In this document: positions 24,254-32,627 of the stretch, in pieces
Numbering within the stretch: the first letter of the stretch is position 1
How the letters are laid out: every line of letters begins with the position of its first letter
Assembly (NCBI RefSeq): GCF_019733355.1
Contig: NZ_JAIHLQ010000006.1
Location: 62,001-126,000 of the forward strand
DNA from: Pseudomonas baetica
GTDB taxonomy: Bacteria; Pseudomonadota; Gammaproteobacteria; Pseudomonadales; Pseudomonadaceae
DNA length: 64,000 bases
Direction of reading: 5' to 3'
Notes under the pieces: model-generated
The model's input: only the letters and a program-made list of their open reading frames with translations
Database searches by the model: none
Told to the model about the DNA's origin: nothing
Translations under genes and position numbers: made by a program

Positions 24254-24589
24254 TCAAGCCGCTACCGGCCGCACAATGTTGTCAGGCTCGGGGTGAAATT
24301 TATCGAAGAAAGATTTCCGCCGGTCCTTATCGATCCAGCGCTCGTGCTGGCCCGGGTTCCCGTCAGCCAGGACGTCGATAGCGCTGTAGTGATTACCGAC
24401 GAAGGCCATATCCTTACCCTTAGACGGGTCGCGCGCTACACACTGCACCCAGCCATCAGCGACATAGGTGATCTCTTGCCAGATTGAGCAGCACGCGAAC
24501 CGAACAAACCAACCAGGTTGGACGCCCAGTTTCTTGAGGTCGGTATCCGAGGTGCAGCGGGTGATGGTAGCTGGCTTGGCTAGAGTCAT
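24254..24589 (-). CDS. hypothetical protein, 111 aa
   Basis: Cys- and Trp-containing beta-rich core (GWFVRFACCSIWQEITYVADGWVQCVA) with a basic C-terminal helix (ERWIDKDRRKSFFDKF). Possibly a small metal- or nucleic-acid-binding protein. Not recognised. Leader 20 nt from its promoter. Confidence 0.7.
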   Translation of the reverse strand: MTLAKPATITRCTSDTDLKKLGVQPGWFVRFACCSIWQEITYVADGWVQCVARDPSKGKDMAFVGNHYSAIDVLADGNPGQHERWIDKDRRKSFFDKFHPEPDNIVRPVAA

Positions 24590-24608
24590 TGATTAAGCTC
24601 CTTGTCGA

Positions 24609-24644
24609 TGAGCCCAGTATGAGGGTGGGGGAGGTGTGCCAGAA
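24609..24644 (-). promoter_or_regulatory. TTCTGGCAC-type promoter
   Basis: Exact TTCTGGCACA at 24644-24635, ATACTG at 25-30, CTCATC at 33-38, +1 near 24609. Confidence 0.75.
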
Positions 24645-24664
24645 CCTGCCCAAGTGAAAAACAG

Positions 24665-26491
24665 CTACAACCAGAACGAAAGCTGCTCAAGGGTCGTTTG
24701 TGCGGCTGGGGGGACTGCCGGCGACTGTTCCGTTTCGAACTTGGACTGAAGAGCCTTCAAAAGGGCGTGCGGGTCATGCAGCACGTCTTTTATCCCATGA
24801 ACAAAGATCTGGTTACTCATTTTGGCCATACGATTCCATTCCCCAAGCCCGCCTTTGTAAAGGGTGGCCGTACCCAGCCCTACGAAGTAGTCGACCACCA
24901 ACATTGGGTTATCCAGCGGTGCAATTCGATCAAGGGCATAGTCGAGATCGAAGCCCATAAAGTATTCGGCACCTTCCTCGTCGATCTCAAACTCATCCCC
25001 GACGTTTGCACTTTGAACAATCGTCCCATCCGCCAGAGTGGTCGTAGACTCCCAGTCGACCATCGCATGGGCGAGGTTGCGGAAACCTCGCCAGGCGCTG
25101 TGATACTGAGCGTCGGCAAACGGAGCTTCAGCCCGGAACGCCACATCCTTCTCTGTGAATTTGGGAATCGAATCCAATGAAGGAATTTCATACCGCATTC
25201 CGCGCTCATAGATGTCTTTGTAGGCCCTCAGAGCCGAAAAACTATTTTGATACCCGTATCGCGCGCTGATGAAGTCAATTGCAATAATTTGACGCTCGTC
25301 CAGAATAGTGAATCGAGGGGCGATCCCTAGTCGGCCGGATTCAATCTCTTCACGGATTTGGACTGTCAAGATGATACGCAACAGGTCGAGACAATGTTGT
25401 GGGCTGTACGAATTAGGAACGATCTTGATAGTTCCTGTTTCTTCATTAACAGTGCGAGCAAGCCAGCAGCGAGCGGAGGGGTCGAAGTGCTTTGCCAGCA
25501 TGAATGATCGGAGGTCACGAAGAGGTGCCATCCAAGAATAAACGCCACCCTCAGTGGCGATAATATTGTCTGCGCTAGTGTCTTTGGATATCTTCCCGCA
25601 TGTCCAGCATCCAGTGCGGGCTCCACATGCTGGCCGGGCTTGCTCAGTACCGCTCAAGTACATATTAACCATGCACTCGCCACCATTCGCTTCACGGTAA
25701 ATTTCCACAAGCTCATCAAAGTTGTCGTAGGCGGCGAACTTACCCGACCGAACATAGCCGATGTATGTGAAAACATCGAAGGTATCCCAGTTGGCAATGG
25801 GGCTAAGGACCATCTGGCCATTGCCCATCGCGTCTACCGCGTCGGTAGCGCTTTCTCCGCGCGCCTTCATCTTGGTGGCGCGAGCGCTGCTCTCATCAAA
25901 GCGGGTGCCGATGAGTGTGACTAGGTTTGCATCCTTGGCCTTTACGCCATCTTTCTCAGCAATGTAAGCCTTGACTTGTCGCTTGATTTTATCAAGTGGG
26001 GCCGCCTTGACCATCTGCTGGCATTTGGAACTAGCGCCAACACTCATGATCGAACGGCCGGACAAGATCGCCACTAGATAATCGTTGCTCAGATTGGGTG
26101 ATGCTATCCATACCCTAGTAGAAATGCCTGCGGACTTTGCGAAGGATTCAATAGATTTAATCTGCCCCTTGTTGTACTGGTCAATTCTAGGGTTTTCCAT
26201 CCTTGTATTAGAATTGACAATATGCAGGGTTGGTACTTCAACGCCTTCACTCTTCAGTTCGGAAAGTGCGCTATAAGCAAGATTCAAAGTTACACTACTG
26301 TCTTTGCCGCCGCTCCAGGCCACGGACAGGTTAGCGCCGTTGATTACTTGCTGTTTGATTGCGTCGATCGCACTTCTGACTTTATCATCAAAACTCAGGG
26401 ATACAACCGGCCCACGTGGAGACTCAAGCTTGATCTCTTCGAAGAGGCCTACTTGTTTAACGTTAATCAGGTTTGCGTGGGCGGTTGTCAT
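24665..26491 (-). CDS. DndC-like PP-loop (PAPS-reductase-type) protein, 608 aa
   Basis: A PP-loop ATP-pyrophosphatase motif (VAWSGGKDSSVTLNL) lies near residue 60. Around residue 285, CGARTGCWTCG resembles the GCWxC iron-sulfur segment of DndC, which with other Dnd proteins puts sulfur into the DNA backbone. SSKCQQMVKAAPL matches the usual substrate-loop region. The last 250 residues are not recognised, and the protein ends LEQLSFWL, close to a beta-clamp-binding peptide. No dndB, dndD or dndE homologue is near, so it is either an orphan sulfurtransferase or an ATP-pyrophosphatase with another substrate. Own promoter, probably monocistronic. Confidence 0.8.
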   Translation of the reverse strand: MTTAHANLINVKQVGLFEEIKLESPRGPVVSLSFDDKVRSAIDAIKQQVINGANLSVAWSGGKDSSVTLNLAYSALSELKSEGVEVPTLHIVNSNTRMENPRIDQYNKGQIKSIESFAKSAGISTRVWIASPNLSNDYLVAILSGRSIMSVGASSKCQQMVKAAPLDKIKRQVKAYIAEKDGVKAKDANLVTLIGTRFDESSARATKMKARGESATDAVDAMGNGQMVLSPIANWDTFDVFTYIGYVRSGKFAAYDNFDELVEIYREANGGECMVNMYLSGTEQARPACGARTGCWTCGKISKDTSADNIIATEGGVYSWMAPLRDLRSFMLAKHFDPSARCWLARTVNEETGTIKIVPNSYSPQHCLDLLRIILTVQIREEIESGRLGIAPRFTILDERQIIAIDFISARYGYQNSFSALRAYKDIYERGMRYEIPSLDSIPKFTEKDVAFRAEAPFADAQYHSAWRGFRNLAHAMVDWESTTTLADGTIVQSANVGDEFEIDEEGAEYFMGFDLDYALDRIAPLDNPMLVVDYFVGLGTATLYKGGLGEWNRMAKMSNQIFVHGIKDVLHDPHALLKALQSKFETEQSPAVPPAAQTTLEQLSFWL

Positions 26492-26518
26492 GATTACTTC
26501 ACTGTGTTCATTTCGGTA

Positions 26519-26554
26519 TGAGCACAGTTTTAGGGCGAATCATGTGTGCCAGAA
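26519..26554 (-). promoter_or_regulatory. TTCTGGCAC-type promoter
   Basis: Exact TTCTGGCACA at 26554-26545, AAACTG at 25-30, CTCATA initiator, +1 near 26519; leader 28 nt to the DndC-like gene. Confidence 0.75.
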
Positions 26555-26673
26555 CCACCCTGGTAGAAAATTTTAGACATGAAGCCCCCAGTTAGATGAT
26601 CCTTGGCAATTAGTTTGTCTTTGCACTTCCATGCTGGTCATCTAATAAAAAAGCAGTTGCTCACTGTCCTAGC

Positions 26674-26709
26674 TGGTGGCACGTGTCCATTGAGTGGATT
26701 ATGACTATC
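26674..26709 (+). promoter_or_regulatory. TTCTGGCAC-type promoter (TGGTGGCAC variant)
   Basis: TGGTGGCACG at 26674-26683 with ATTATG at positions 25-30. Leader about 52 nt to the gene at 26761. Confidence 0.5.
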
Positions 26710-26760
26710 CGTGGCATCCGTATAAGCCTCAGATCAGTCCCCTACCTAGGAAACGATAAG

Positions 26761-27135
26761 ATGAATCACTGGCTCAAGACCCTCCTGCCAAAGAATGCAT
26801 CTGCTGTTGAACTGTCGCAGAAAATCGACGATGCAGATGAGCGTGTCCAGAATTTAAAGGAGCAAATCATTGCCGTACAGTCACGGCGCGCTGAGCTTGA
26901 GCGTGAGGCGAAAGATCTGGCTTCTCAATGTTTGAGCGACGATCAGCTTGCCTCTGTATGCAGTGATGAAGCAGCTTTGCTCAACAGTTGCAGAGTGAGC
27001 GCCTCGATTCTCCAGAGCGAGCTACGCCGGCTGTTTGTAGAGTCCTCACCGTTTTTGAGCGAGCTTGCTCAATCAGAAATGGACAAAACCATCTCCATTC
27101 ATGACAACCTAGGCCGTTGGCTTTCCCGCTTTTGA
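26761..27135 (+). CDS. coiled-coil protein, 124 aa
   Basis: Start at 26761 (AGGAAACGATAAG). Residues 20-60 form a heptad-rich coiled coil (DDADERVQNLKEQIIAVQ, RRAELEREAKDLA), followed by further helices. Probably an oligomeric structural or adaptor protein. First gene of the 26.7-28.8 kb plus cluster. Confidence 0.7.
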   Translation: MNHWLKTLLPKNASAVELSQKIDDADERVQNLKEQIIAVQSRRAELEREAKDLASQCLSDDQLASVCSDEAALLNSCRVSASILQSELRRLFVESSPFLSELAQSEMDKTISIHDNLGRWLSRF

Positions 27136-27166
27136 TTCAGCCGAGTTTCCCAGGCAGCAAAATGTC

Positions 27167-27655
27167 ATGAAAATGGAAGAACCAGACGACGTTTACGCGA
27201 TCCTCAGCGAAGCAAAATTGCTAGCAAGGCGCTACTACCATTTGACTGGCAAGCCTCTGGGCGTCACCGGCGAGGTGGCTGAGTACGAAGCATCTCGAAT
27301 CCTCGGTCTAGAGTTGAAGCAAGCCAGAACAGCGGGCTTCGACGCCATCGAGACTAAAGATGGCATAGACCTCAAGATCCAGATCAAAGGGCGGTATTTC
27401 CCGAACCGTCGCATGCGAGGGGGCAGGCTTGGATCGATCGACCTGAAGCAACCTTTTGACATTGTGATGCTGGTTCTGCTTGATGGCGACTACAACGCAT
27501 TCCAGATCTTCGAAGCAAAAAGGCCAGACGTCGAGGCGTTGCTGACCAGGCCGGGCTCGAGAAGTAGGAACGAGCGTGGTTCCTTGGGTATTAGCCAGTT
27601 CAGAGCGATCAGTATCCTCAGATGGGAAAGGGTTGAGGTAAGTCAGCCAGCTTGA
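27167..27655 (+). CDS. PD-(D/E)xK-like protein, similar to DUF6998
   Basis: 162 residues. ARRYYHLTGKPLGVTGEVAEYEA near the start and the later GFDAI, KDGIDLKIQIKGRY strand pair follow the layout of a restriction-endonuclease-like core (D, then QxK in place of ExK). DUF6998 proteins have this pattern. Nuclease activity is not certain because the Glu of the ExK triad is Gln. Confidence 0.65.
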   Translation: MKMEEPDDVYAILSEAKLLARRYYHLTGKPLGVTGEVAEYEASRILGLELKQARTAGFDAIETKDGIDLKIQIKGRYFPNRRMRGGRLGSIDLKQPFDIVMLVLLDGDYNAFQIFEAKRPDVEALLTRPGSRSRNERGSLGISQFRAISILRWERVEVSQPA

Positions 27656-27729
27656 TTCTTGCGCTATGGCCAGCCGGGGCCGAGGCGTTATCCTAACCAG
27701 CACTAAGTAAGCACCATGAGGACCATCAA

Positions 27730-28119
27730 GTGCCACAGTCACTATTCGATCGGCTAGCCCAGTTCGACGCGGCAATGCTTGCATCTGGACAGTCGTCTGT
27801 TCCTGGAGAAGAGCGCCGGGCGATACAGCTGACCAACTCTGTGAATCCAGAGGCTGGGCGGGGGTTCGACTGGCTTCTACCTGAGGCAGCAGGTACCGCC
27901 AAGATGATCCATCACGAAGAGTCTGCAGAATTCATGGTCTTTGCGTTTGATGATCGGAGCGTGCTGGTCTTGCTTCAGACTGGTTTCGTCTTCTCGGTTG
28001 CCAGTGGTAATTCCGTCAGCCTAGGCAAAATTAAGGCCTGGCTCGAGGGTCACAATATAGTGCACGGCCCTTCTTCCGGTCCCACTGCAGCCAACCAGTC
28101 CTTTGACCTGCCGAACTGA
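27730..28119 (+). CDS. hypothetical protein, 129 aa
   Basis: GTG start at 27730 behind ATGAGGACC. An N-terminal helix, then a long beta-rich region (AEFMVFAFDDRSVLVLLQTGFVFSV) and a helix (KIKAWLEGHNI). Not recognised. Confidence 0.65.
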   Translation: MPQSLFDRLAQFDAAMLASGQSSVPGEERRAIQLTNSVNPEAGRGFDWLLPEAAGTAKMIHHEESAEFMVFAFDDRSVLVLLQTGFVFSVASGNSVSLGKIKAWLEGHNIVHGPSSGPTAANQSFDLPN

Positions 28120-28278
28120 CAGTTTCTGAGAAAACCGCGTTGGATATAAATGCAATAATCCTCAAAGCGAAACTCGGGCGTACTCGCAAAGACCCGCTAA
28201 TCAAAGCCGCGGCGTAATCCCAAGCCTAAACACGGCGCGTGGCCTGAACGGTCGTGTCAGTTTCACAGGAATTTCTTG

Positions 28279-28764
28279 ATGATAAAAATCAGTGTGGATT
28301 TGTCCCGGACCACTAAGACAGAGTACGACATCTACATGTCTTCTCGGCTACGCACGTTCCTTCAAAATGAATTGGCGAACGACCTGAGTGGCTGTGAGGC
28401 TTTGGTTGAGTCATCTGGAGGACCGCACAACGTTGAACCCGGGACAGACAAACAGAAGGCGGATCCCTTTGAGCCAGATGGCGTCATAGGTCACCAAGTG
28501 CGCCACGCTATCGAGGAGTATCAGCGAGCATTCACTTATGCTCATCGTCGCAACTGGTGGCACCGAACCCTCTGTTGGCTCGGCAGCGAGGATTCTTTGG
28601 CGAATGAGCTCCTGGTGCGAGAAACACGTGCACACGCAGTAGCTTTTTCTGGTCAATCGTCTGCTCACAAGATGGCTCTTGAAAGAATCGTCCGGATCAA
28701 TTTACGGAAAGCTAAGAAGTTCGGACTCATATCGATCTTGACCGAAAGCAACCGGCTGCCCTAG
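28279..28764 (+). CDS. hypothetical protein, 161 aa
   Basis: ATG at 28279 with ACAGGAA upstream. Trp/His-rich middle (NWWHRTLCWLGSED) and basic C-terminus (RIVRINLRKAKKFG). Not recognised. The preceding 159-base gap contains only a TTG-initiated 25-codon frame (28140-28217, MDINAIILKAKLGRTRKDPL) whose status is unclear. Confidence 0.65.
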   Translation: MIKISVDLSRTTKTEYDIYMSSRLRTFLQNELANDLSGCEALVESSGGPHNVEPGTDKQKADPFEPDGVIGHQVRHAIEEYQRAFTYAHRRNWWHRTLCWLGSEDSLANELLVRETRAHAVAFSGQSSAHKMALERIVRINLRKAKKFGLISILTESNRLP

Positions 28765-28834
28765 TCGAGGACTATTCCTAGACTATTCGAGGTATTGAAA
28801 GCGAGTCCTATCAAGCATGCCTCTTGTTTTCTGG

Positions 28835-29137
28835 TTAGATCCAGGAAGTAAGAGACTTCCACCAGCTCTTGTCCTTCTTGTGCCGGATATGAGTGCGAGC
28901 GGCTAGCTTGTCTTTGTATTTGCGGCAGGTCCCGTTCAGCGACTTCCCGGCTGCTGTTTTGACGATCACCCGATCGCCGAGTTTGTGGTTAACACATGCA
29001 GCGAATGCGGCCGGTGTGGGCGAGGGGCCTCGGTCACGGGCAGCCTGGCTGGCGCTGGCCGGTGAGGTGAGAATGACCGAGATGCTGCCAGCGATGAGCG
29101 CACAGAGGATGAGGTGGCTAAGGGAGAGGCGTTTCAT
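28835..29137 (-). CDS. small exported basic protein
   Basis: 100 residues with a clear signal peptide (MKRLSLSHLILCALIAGSISV, cleavage after ASASQA or similar). The mature part has two Cys in a CVNHKLGDRV ... GTCRKYKD arrangement, seen in a family of small periplasmic Pseudomonas proteins, and ends in a Lys/Trp-rich tail. Function unknown. Confidence 0.75.
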   Translation of the reverse strand: MKRLSLSHLILCALIAGSISVILTSPASASQAARDRGPSPTPAAFAACVNHKLGDRVIVKTAAGKSLNGTCRKYKDKLAARTHIRHKKDKSWWKSLTSWI

Positions 29138-29257
29138 GAGGGTCTTCTACCTGGGCTGTTCTGGATCAGCCAAGGGTGCGGATCATGGCACGTCGATGCA
29201 ACTCATAAGCATGACCCCAAATTCAATCGCCCGCCGGGCGCGAATGGCTTAATGGAA

Positions 29258-29288
29258 AACGGACATCCTCTCGGGAGAATTGTCCGTT
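29258..29288 (-). terminator. Rho-independent terminator (AACGGACA hairpin)
   Basis: AACGGACA / TGTCCGTT arms with inner CTC/GAG pairing around TCG, then TTTTCC on the minus strand. Lies 20 bases past the end of 29309-30109. A near-identical hairpin is at 58132-58162. Confidence 0.65.
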
Positions 29289-29308
29289 TGGCATTCAGCT
29301 GGCTGCAA

Positions 29309-30109
29309 TCACTCTGGGGTTTGTACTGATGTCATGATTGGCTGCGGCTCCCAGCTCTTACGCTTGTGCATATGCCGGGTGGTAAATCGAGCTGGCCATC
29401 CCATCTTTTTCAAGATCCACCTGCCCAAACCGCTGGCACTATCGGTCCATCTATCAATTAGCTTGAGCTCCGCCAGGCTCTTCACACCACACTCACGCTC
29501 ATCGCGCAGTTCGGACTCAAATCCGAACCAAGGTTTCAGGCGGCGATAGTAGCGATCAGGCACGAACAGGTCCCCCACGCACTTTGCAGTGAAGGTTCCG
29601 CCAATGACTTCGATACCTGTCCTGCTCTGATCGTGATTGGAAAGAACGAAGCCGAAAGCCATGTAGAACCGATTGCGTTGCTCCCGTGCTTTTTCAGTGC
29701 TGGCGTCGATATCAGCAAGGGAACCTGGGTCAATTGCGTAGCCCGCAACATCCTGCTTGGTGAGCCACTCGATCACGTTGGACATGAGAGCTGGGCCCAG
29801 ACCTACGCCCTTTTTGTGCATGATCAATTGACCAGTAGGCCCGAACTTCACGCGTCGGGTTTGATGGCAAATGACGACTGATACCTGATTGTTCCAAGTA
29901 TGGAATGAGGATCCACTAGCTGCCGGGTGGACTGCGCGTGCCCTGTAAAACTCGTAGTTGCCCATGTGCCGTGATTCTGAGGATGTACGGGTGTATTCAG
30001 TGATGACAGGATAGACCTCCCGACGATCGCCAGCGGGCACCTCATATACGAACAGATCCTTGACGGTGCAGAGCTGCTCGAGCTCGTTGGAAATACGCTT
30101 CAATGACAC
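29309..30109 (-). CDS. GNAT-like acetyltransferase
   Basis: 266 residues from a GTG at 30109. HKKGVGLGPALMSNVIEWL (near residue 105) resembles GNAT motif A, and EQRNRFYMAFGFVL resembles the motif B helix-strand. The N-terminal 90 residues and the C-terminal 90 residues (basic, KKMGWPARFTTRHMHKRK) are not recognised. Substrate unknown. Confidence 0.65.
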   Translation of the reverse strand: MSLKRISNELEQLCTVKDLFVYEVPAGDRREVYPVITEYTRTSSESRHMGNYEFYRARAVHPAASGSSFHTWNNQVSVVICHQTRRVKFGPTGQLIMHKKGVGLGPALMSNVIEWLTKQDVAGYAIDPGSLADIDASTEKAREQRNRFYMAFGFVLSNHDQSRTGIEVIGGTFTAKCVGDLFVPDRYYRRLKPWFGFESELRDERECGVKSLAELKLIDRWTDSASGLGRWILKKMGWPARFTTRHMHKRKSWEPQPIMTSVQTPE

Positions 30110-30118
30110 TGCGCGACC

Positions 30119-30154
30119 TCAGCCATATAGGTTCAATTTTGTAGTGTGCCAGTA
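30119..30154 (-). promoter_or_regulatory. possible TTCTGGCAC-type promoter (TACTGGCAC, weak)
   Basis: TACTGGCACA at 30154-30145; CTATAT falls near the -10 position but out of register, and the leader to the GTG at 30109 would be only about 10 nt. The start codon may lie further in. Confidence 0.3.
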
Positions 30155-30189
30155 GAGCGAGGCATCGACTTCAGAGAAAGCGAAGCATT

Positions 30190-30483
30190 CTAGCTTCCTG
30201 AGCATGCTGTACTTATTAGTGCTGAAATCGGGATGCCTTGCTCCTTAAGGCCACCGATATAGCCTTCGCACGCTGCTTTCTTTGAGCCAGGATCAAGTTG
30301 TTCAATCTGAGCAGCAACAAGCTCATCCCGTTGGCGATTTTCAACATCAACCTGGTCCTGTTGTGATGCCGCGCGCTTCGAAGCGAGGTATGGCTCCAGG
30401 ACATAAGACTTGCCAGCTAACATTACAGCGATGCCAATAGTTGCTCCGCAAACAGCCGTAATTAGTGTTTTTCGATCGTTCAT
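30190..30483 (-). CDS. membrane-anchored protein, 97 aa
   Basis: One N-terminal hydrophobic segment (LITAVCGATIGIAVMLAGKSYVL) and a Gln-rich helical remainder (QQDQVDVENRQRDELVAAQIEQL), with two Cys near the C-terminus. Likely anchored in the inner membrane with a periplasmic domain. Not recognised. The 224 bases upstream hold no recognisable gene. Confidence 0.65.
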   Translation of the reverse strand: MNDRKTLITAVCGATIGIAVMLAGKSYVLEPYLASKRAASQQDQVDVENRQRDELVAAQIEQLDPGSKKAACEGYIGGLKEQGIPISALISTACSGS

Positions 30484-30707
30484 GATTTAACCTACTCTTC
30501 GGCAATTATTGAGACTGGAGACGTCGTGCTGCGTAGAAATCAAACTCTCGCAACCATAAAGCAGGATGTTACTGCCACCCCAGTCGTACCTTGCCAGTAT
30601 GGATATTAACGTTTCACAGAGTAACCCTTGGAAGGCCGAGCCTTCGATTACCTTGTTCCGTTAACGCTGATGTTTCGCAATGATTTAGGTTGGATCAAAT
30701 TGGCTGC

Positions 30708-31130
30708 CTAGGTGCTGCATGCCGACTGAATCAGTTCGCGGGCGTGGCTATCATCTGATGCGTAGCCTTCACTTACAAGCCAATCACAGGTGGTAGCAAT
30801 CTCAGCAGTTCTCACCGCGGCCCTGATAGTACCGATCAGCTTAGTATCCAGCCCACTTGGTCGAACTAGTTTTGTCTTGCTTATACTACTGTTTCCCTCC
30901 CGCGCGGTGGAATTGATCTCCTCGTAAGTGGCCTGACCGAGCGTCGTAAACGTCATCTGGTCGCGGCCTTGAGTGTCGACACCGAGCACCACGAGACCCT
31001 TACGCTCAAGTCCTCGGGCAGCACGCTTTTCCCCGGGCTCAACCGGCAGCGAAGTGCCTGCTTGGGGGGCGGGGTAGATGATGGAGGCGATCAGCGCTTC
31101 TTCGCCGGCTGAGAGTTTTACAGCGGTCAT
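30708..31130 (-). CDS. hypothetical protein, winged-helix-like, 140 aa
   Basis: ATG at 31130 preferred over 31136 because GGAG is then nine bases upstream. An N-terminal helix-turn-helix-like portion (EKRAARGLERKGLVVLGVDTQGRDQMTFTTLG) suggests a winged helix. C-terminal helical region with two Cys. Likely last gene of a unit starting at 31610. Confidence 0.6.
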   Translation of the reverse strand: MTAVKLSAGEEALIASIIYPAPQAGTSLPVEPGEKRAARGLERKGLVVLGVDTQGRDQMTFTTLGQATYEEINSTAREGNSSISKTKLVRPSGLDTKLIGTIRAAVRTAEIATTCDWLVSEGYASDDSHARELIQSACST

Positions 31131-31179
31131 GGTCATAAACTCCGATATCTGTAGGATGGCTCACATTAACCGGCCGGGC

Positions 31180-31390
31180 TCAGGGTATGACTTTCTGAAG
31201 TCCATCGGCTAAGCCTTCCCAGGTGTCTGCCATGCCGTTTGTGTTTACTGAGACCATCCTAGTATCGGGATCGAGCCAGTAAACTGTACCTCGTGAGCCA
31301 TGCGCGTCGTGCCCACGATCCCCAAATGATGACTGTGTCTTCCAGCTTCAGGTCTTCAAAGGTGACGTTAATGGCGTTTTTGCTGGTCAT
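31180..31390 (-). pseudogene. small gene with a frameshift in a G4 run
   Basis: ATG at 31390 (GGAGGTATGAGC upstream). The frame MTSKNAINVTFEDLKLEDTV is good until a run of four G (31320-31323), after which it becomes an unlikely sequence and stops at 31259. Dropping one G restores DRGHDAHGSRGTVYWLDPD, then NTNGMADTWEGLADGLQKVIP, and a stop at 31180. This is either a recent mutation, a sequencing error or a programmed shift. Not a recognised family. Confidence 0.65.
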
Positions 31391-31406
31391 GCTCATACCT
31401 CCAGGG

Positions 31407-31610
31407 TCAACTCTGGCCTGCAAGTGTCGCGTTATGCATCGCAACCACGTATGCCGCTAGGGCCGCGTCGCCTTGGAAGTGGCCGATGCGCAGGGTTTCG
31501 TTCTCTGACTTACCTGGCACGAAGATCTCACCGGCGCAGTTGTGCTCCCACGGTACTCTGACCTCATCAGACAAGGCATTAAGCAGGGCGGAACGACGTT
31601 CTTGATTCAT
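31407..31610 (-). CDS. hypothetical protein, 67 aa
   Basis: Start at 31610 (AAAGGTGAACCGTCA). Ends 17 bases before the frameshifted gene, so the two probably form an operon with 30708-31130. Contains IGHFQGDAALAAYVVAMHNATL, a segment that recurs in small phage and plasmid proteins. Function unknown. Confidence 0.7.
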   Translation of the reverse strand: MNQERRSALLNALSDEVRVPWEHNCAGEIFVPGKSENETLRIGHFQGDAALAAYVVAMHNATLAGQS

Positions 31611-31686
31611 TGACGGTTCACCTTTCACGGTGCTCCCTGTGGTAGCCAGCGCCGTGGGTTGTGGCTAAAGCCGACATTACACACGA

Positions 31687-32103
31687 TTAGGCGCCCAGCT
31701 GCTTGGATCCGTACTCAGCTTCCATGTCCGACTTGAAACGTTCAGCCTTGAGCTTGCTGGCGAAGTGATAAATCACAGCATCCTCAGCAGGATCTGCATG
31801 GGTGTCTTCGACGATCCAGGGCTTCTTGGTGCTGCCCTCGTTCTTGCGCAGCGTGAATCGAACCTGTTCCGAGGGTTTGACCCATTGTTCTTGTTCGGAA
31901 CTCCACACCACCGAATTGCCAGCTTCACAGCTGTTCCAACAGCGACCGTTGAGGTAATCGCCAGCCTCGTTCTGATGCTCGGTGGCTACCAGGCCAGTAT
32001 CTTCACAGATGGCGCAGCAGAAGTGCTTGAAAAGTGGAGCGGTGCTGACGACGGCGCCGGCGATGCCGATAGCAGTGAGAGGTGACTCGGTTTGAGTGTT
32101 CAT
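31687..32103 (-). CDS. hypothetical protein with CCAIC motif, 138 aa
   Basis: Start at 32103, below the promoter. FKHFCCAICEDTG and a later GRCWNSCEAG give four or five Cys in zinc-site spacing in the N-terminal half. The C-terminal half (WIVEDTHADPAEDAVIYHFASKLKAERF) is alpha/beta. Possibly a small zinc protein; not recognised. Confidence 0.7.
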   Translation of the reverse strand: MNTQTESPLTAIGIAGAVVSTAPLFKHFCCAICEDTGLVATEHQNEAGDYLNGRCWNSCEAGNSVVWSSEQEQWVKPSEQVRFTLRKNEGSTKKPWIVEDTHADPAEDAVIYHFASKLKAERFKSDMEAEYGSKQLGA

Positions 32104-32131
32104 GGATTTGCTCCTGGTCATGTGGTAACGA

Positions 32132-32167
32132 TGGAGCAATTCTCTGGCCCTTTAACCCGTGCCAGAA
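32132..32167 (-). promoter_or_regulatory. TTCTGGCAC-type promoter
   Basis: Exact TTCTGGCACG at 32167-32158, AGAATT at 25-30, TCCATC at 33-38, +1 near 32132; leader 29 nt to 32103. Confidence 0.75.
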
Positions 32168-32627
32168 CCACCTGGAGGCAACATTTCAAACCTAACGAGG
32201 TTGGGCCGTCTAATAGGCTGGATTGACACATGGCGACTCAGGCCAACTCTTAATAGAGATCACCCTCTGGTAGCCGATGCTGCAAACCCTCATTCATGGC
32301 GTGCGATGAATAGGCAAAACTGAGCAAACTCTTTGAAGAAAAAGTTTCTGACAAGTTGAAGGATGGTACGAAGTCCTCAACTACGCGTCGGATTCGACAA
32401 GTCGGGACAAGCTCAAGCGGGATTTGAAAGTCCACGGCCCCCAACGTGCCGCGCGGTGATGGCAGAGGAGATGAGTGGAACAATTACTAATGGCAAGTGG
32501 AGCGAGGACTGTACCAAGGGGAGGCTCAGACCAAACAGGTTCATATTGAAACCGTTCAGCCCGTACAGCCCGCAAGCGCCGGTGAGTCAACCTCGTCCAG
32601 CGCGGATTTGTGGAAGTTAAGGCTCCT
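32168..32627. other. gene-poor stretch, no recognised content
   Basis: About 460 bases without a convincing gene. Open frames exist on both strands, but none has a credible ribosome site or protein-like composition. No terminator, repeat or similarity to the window's duplicated families was found here. Confidence 0.5.
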
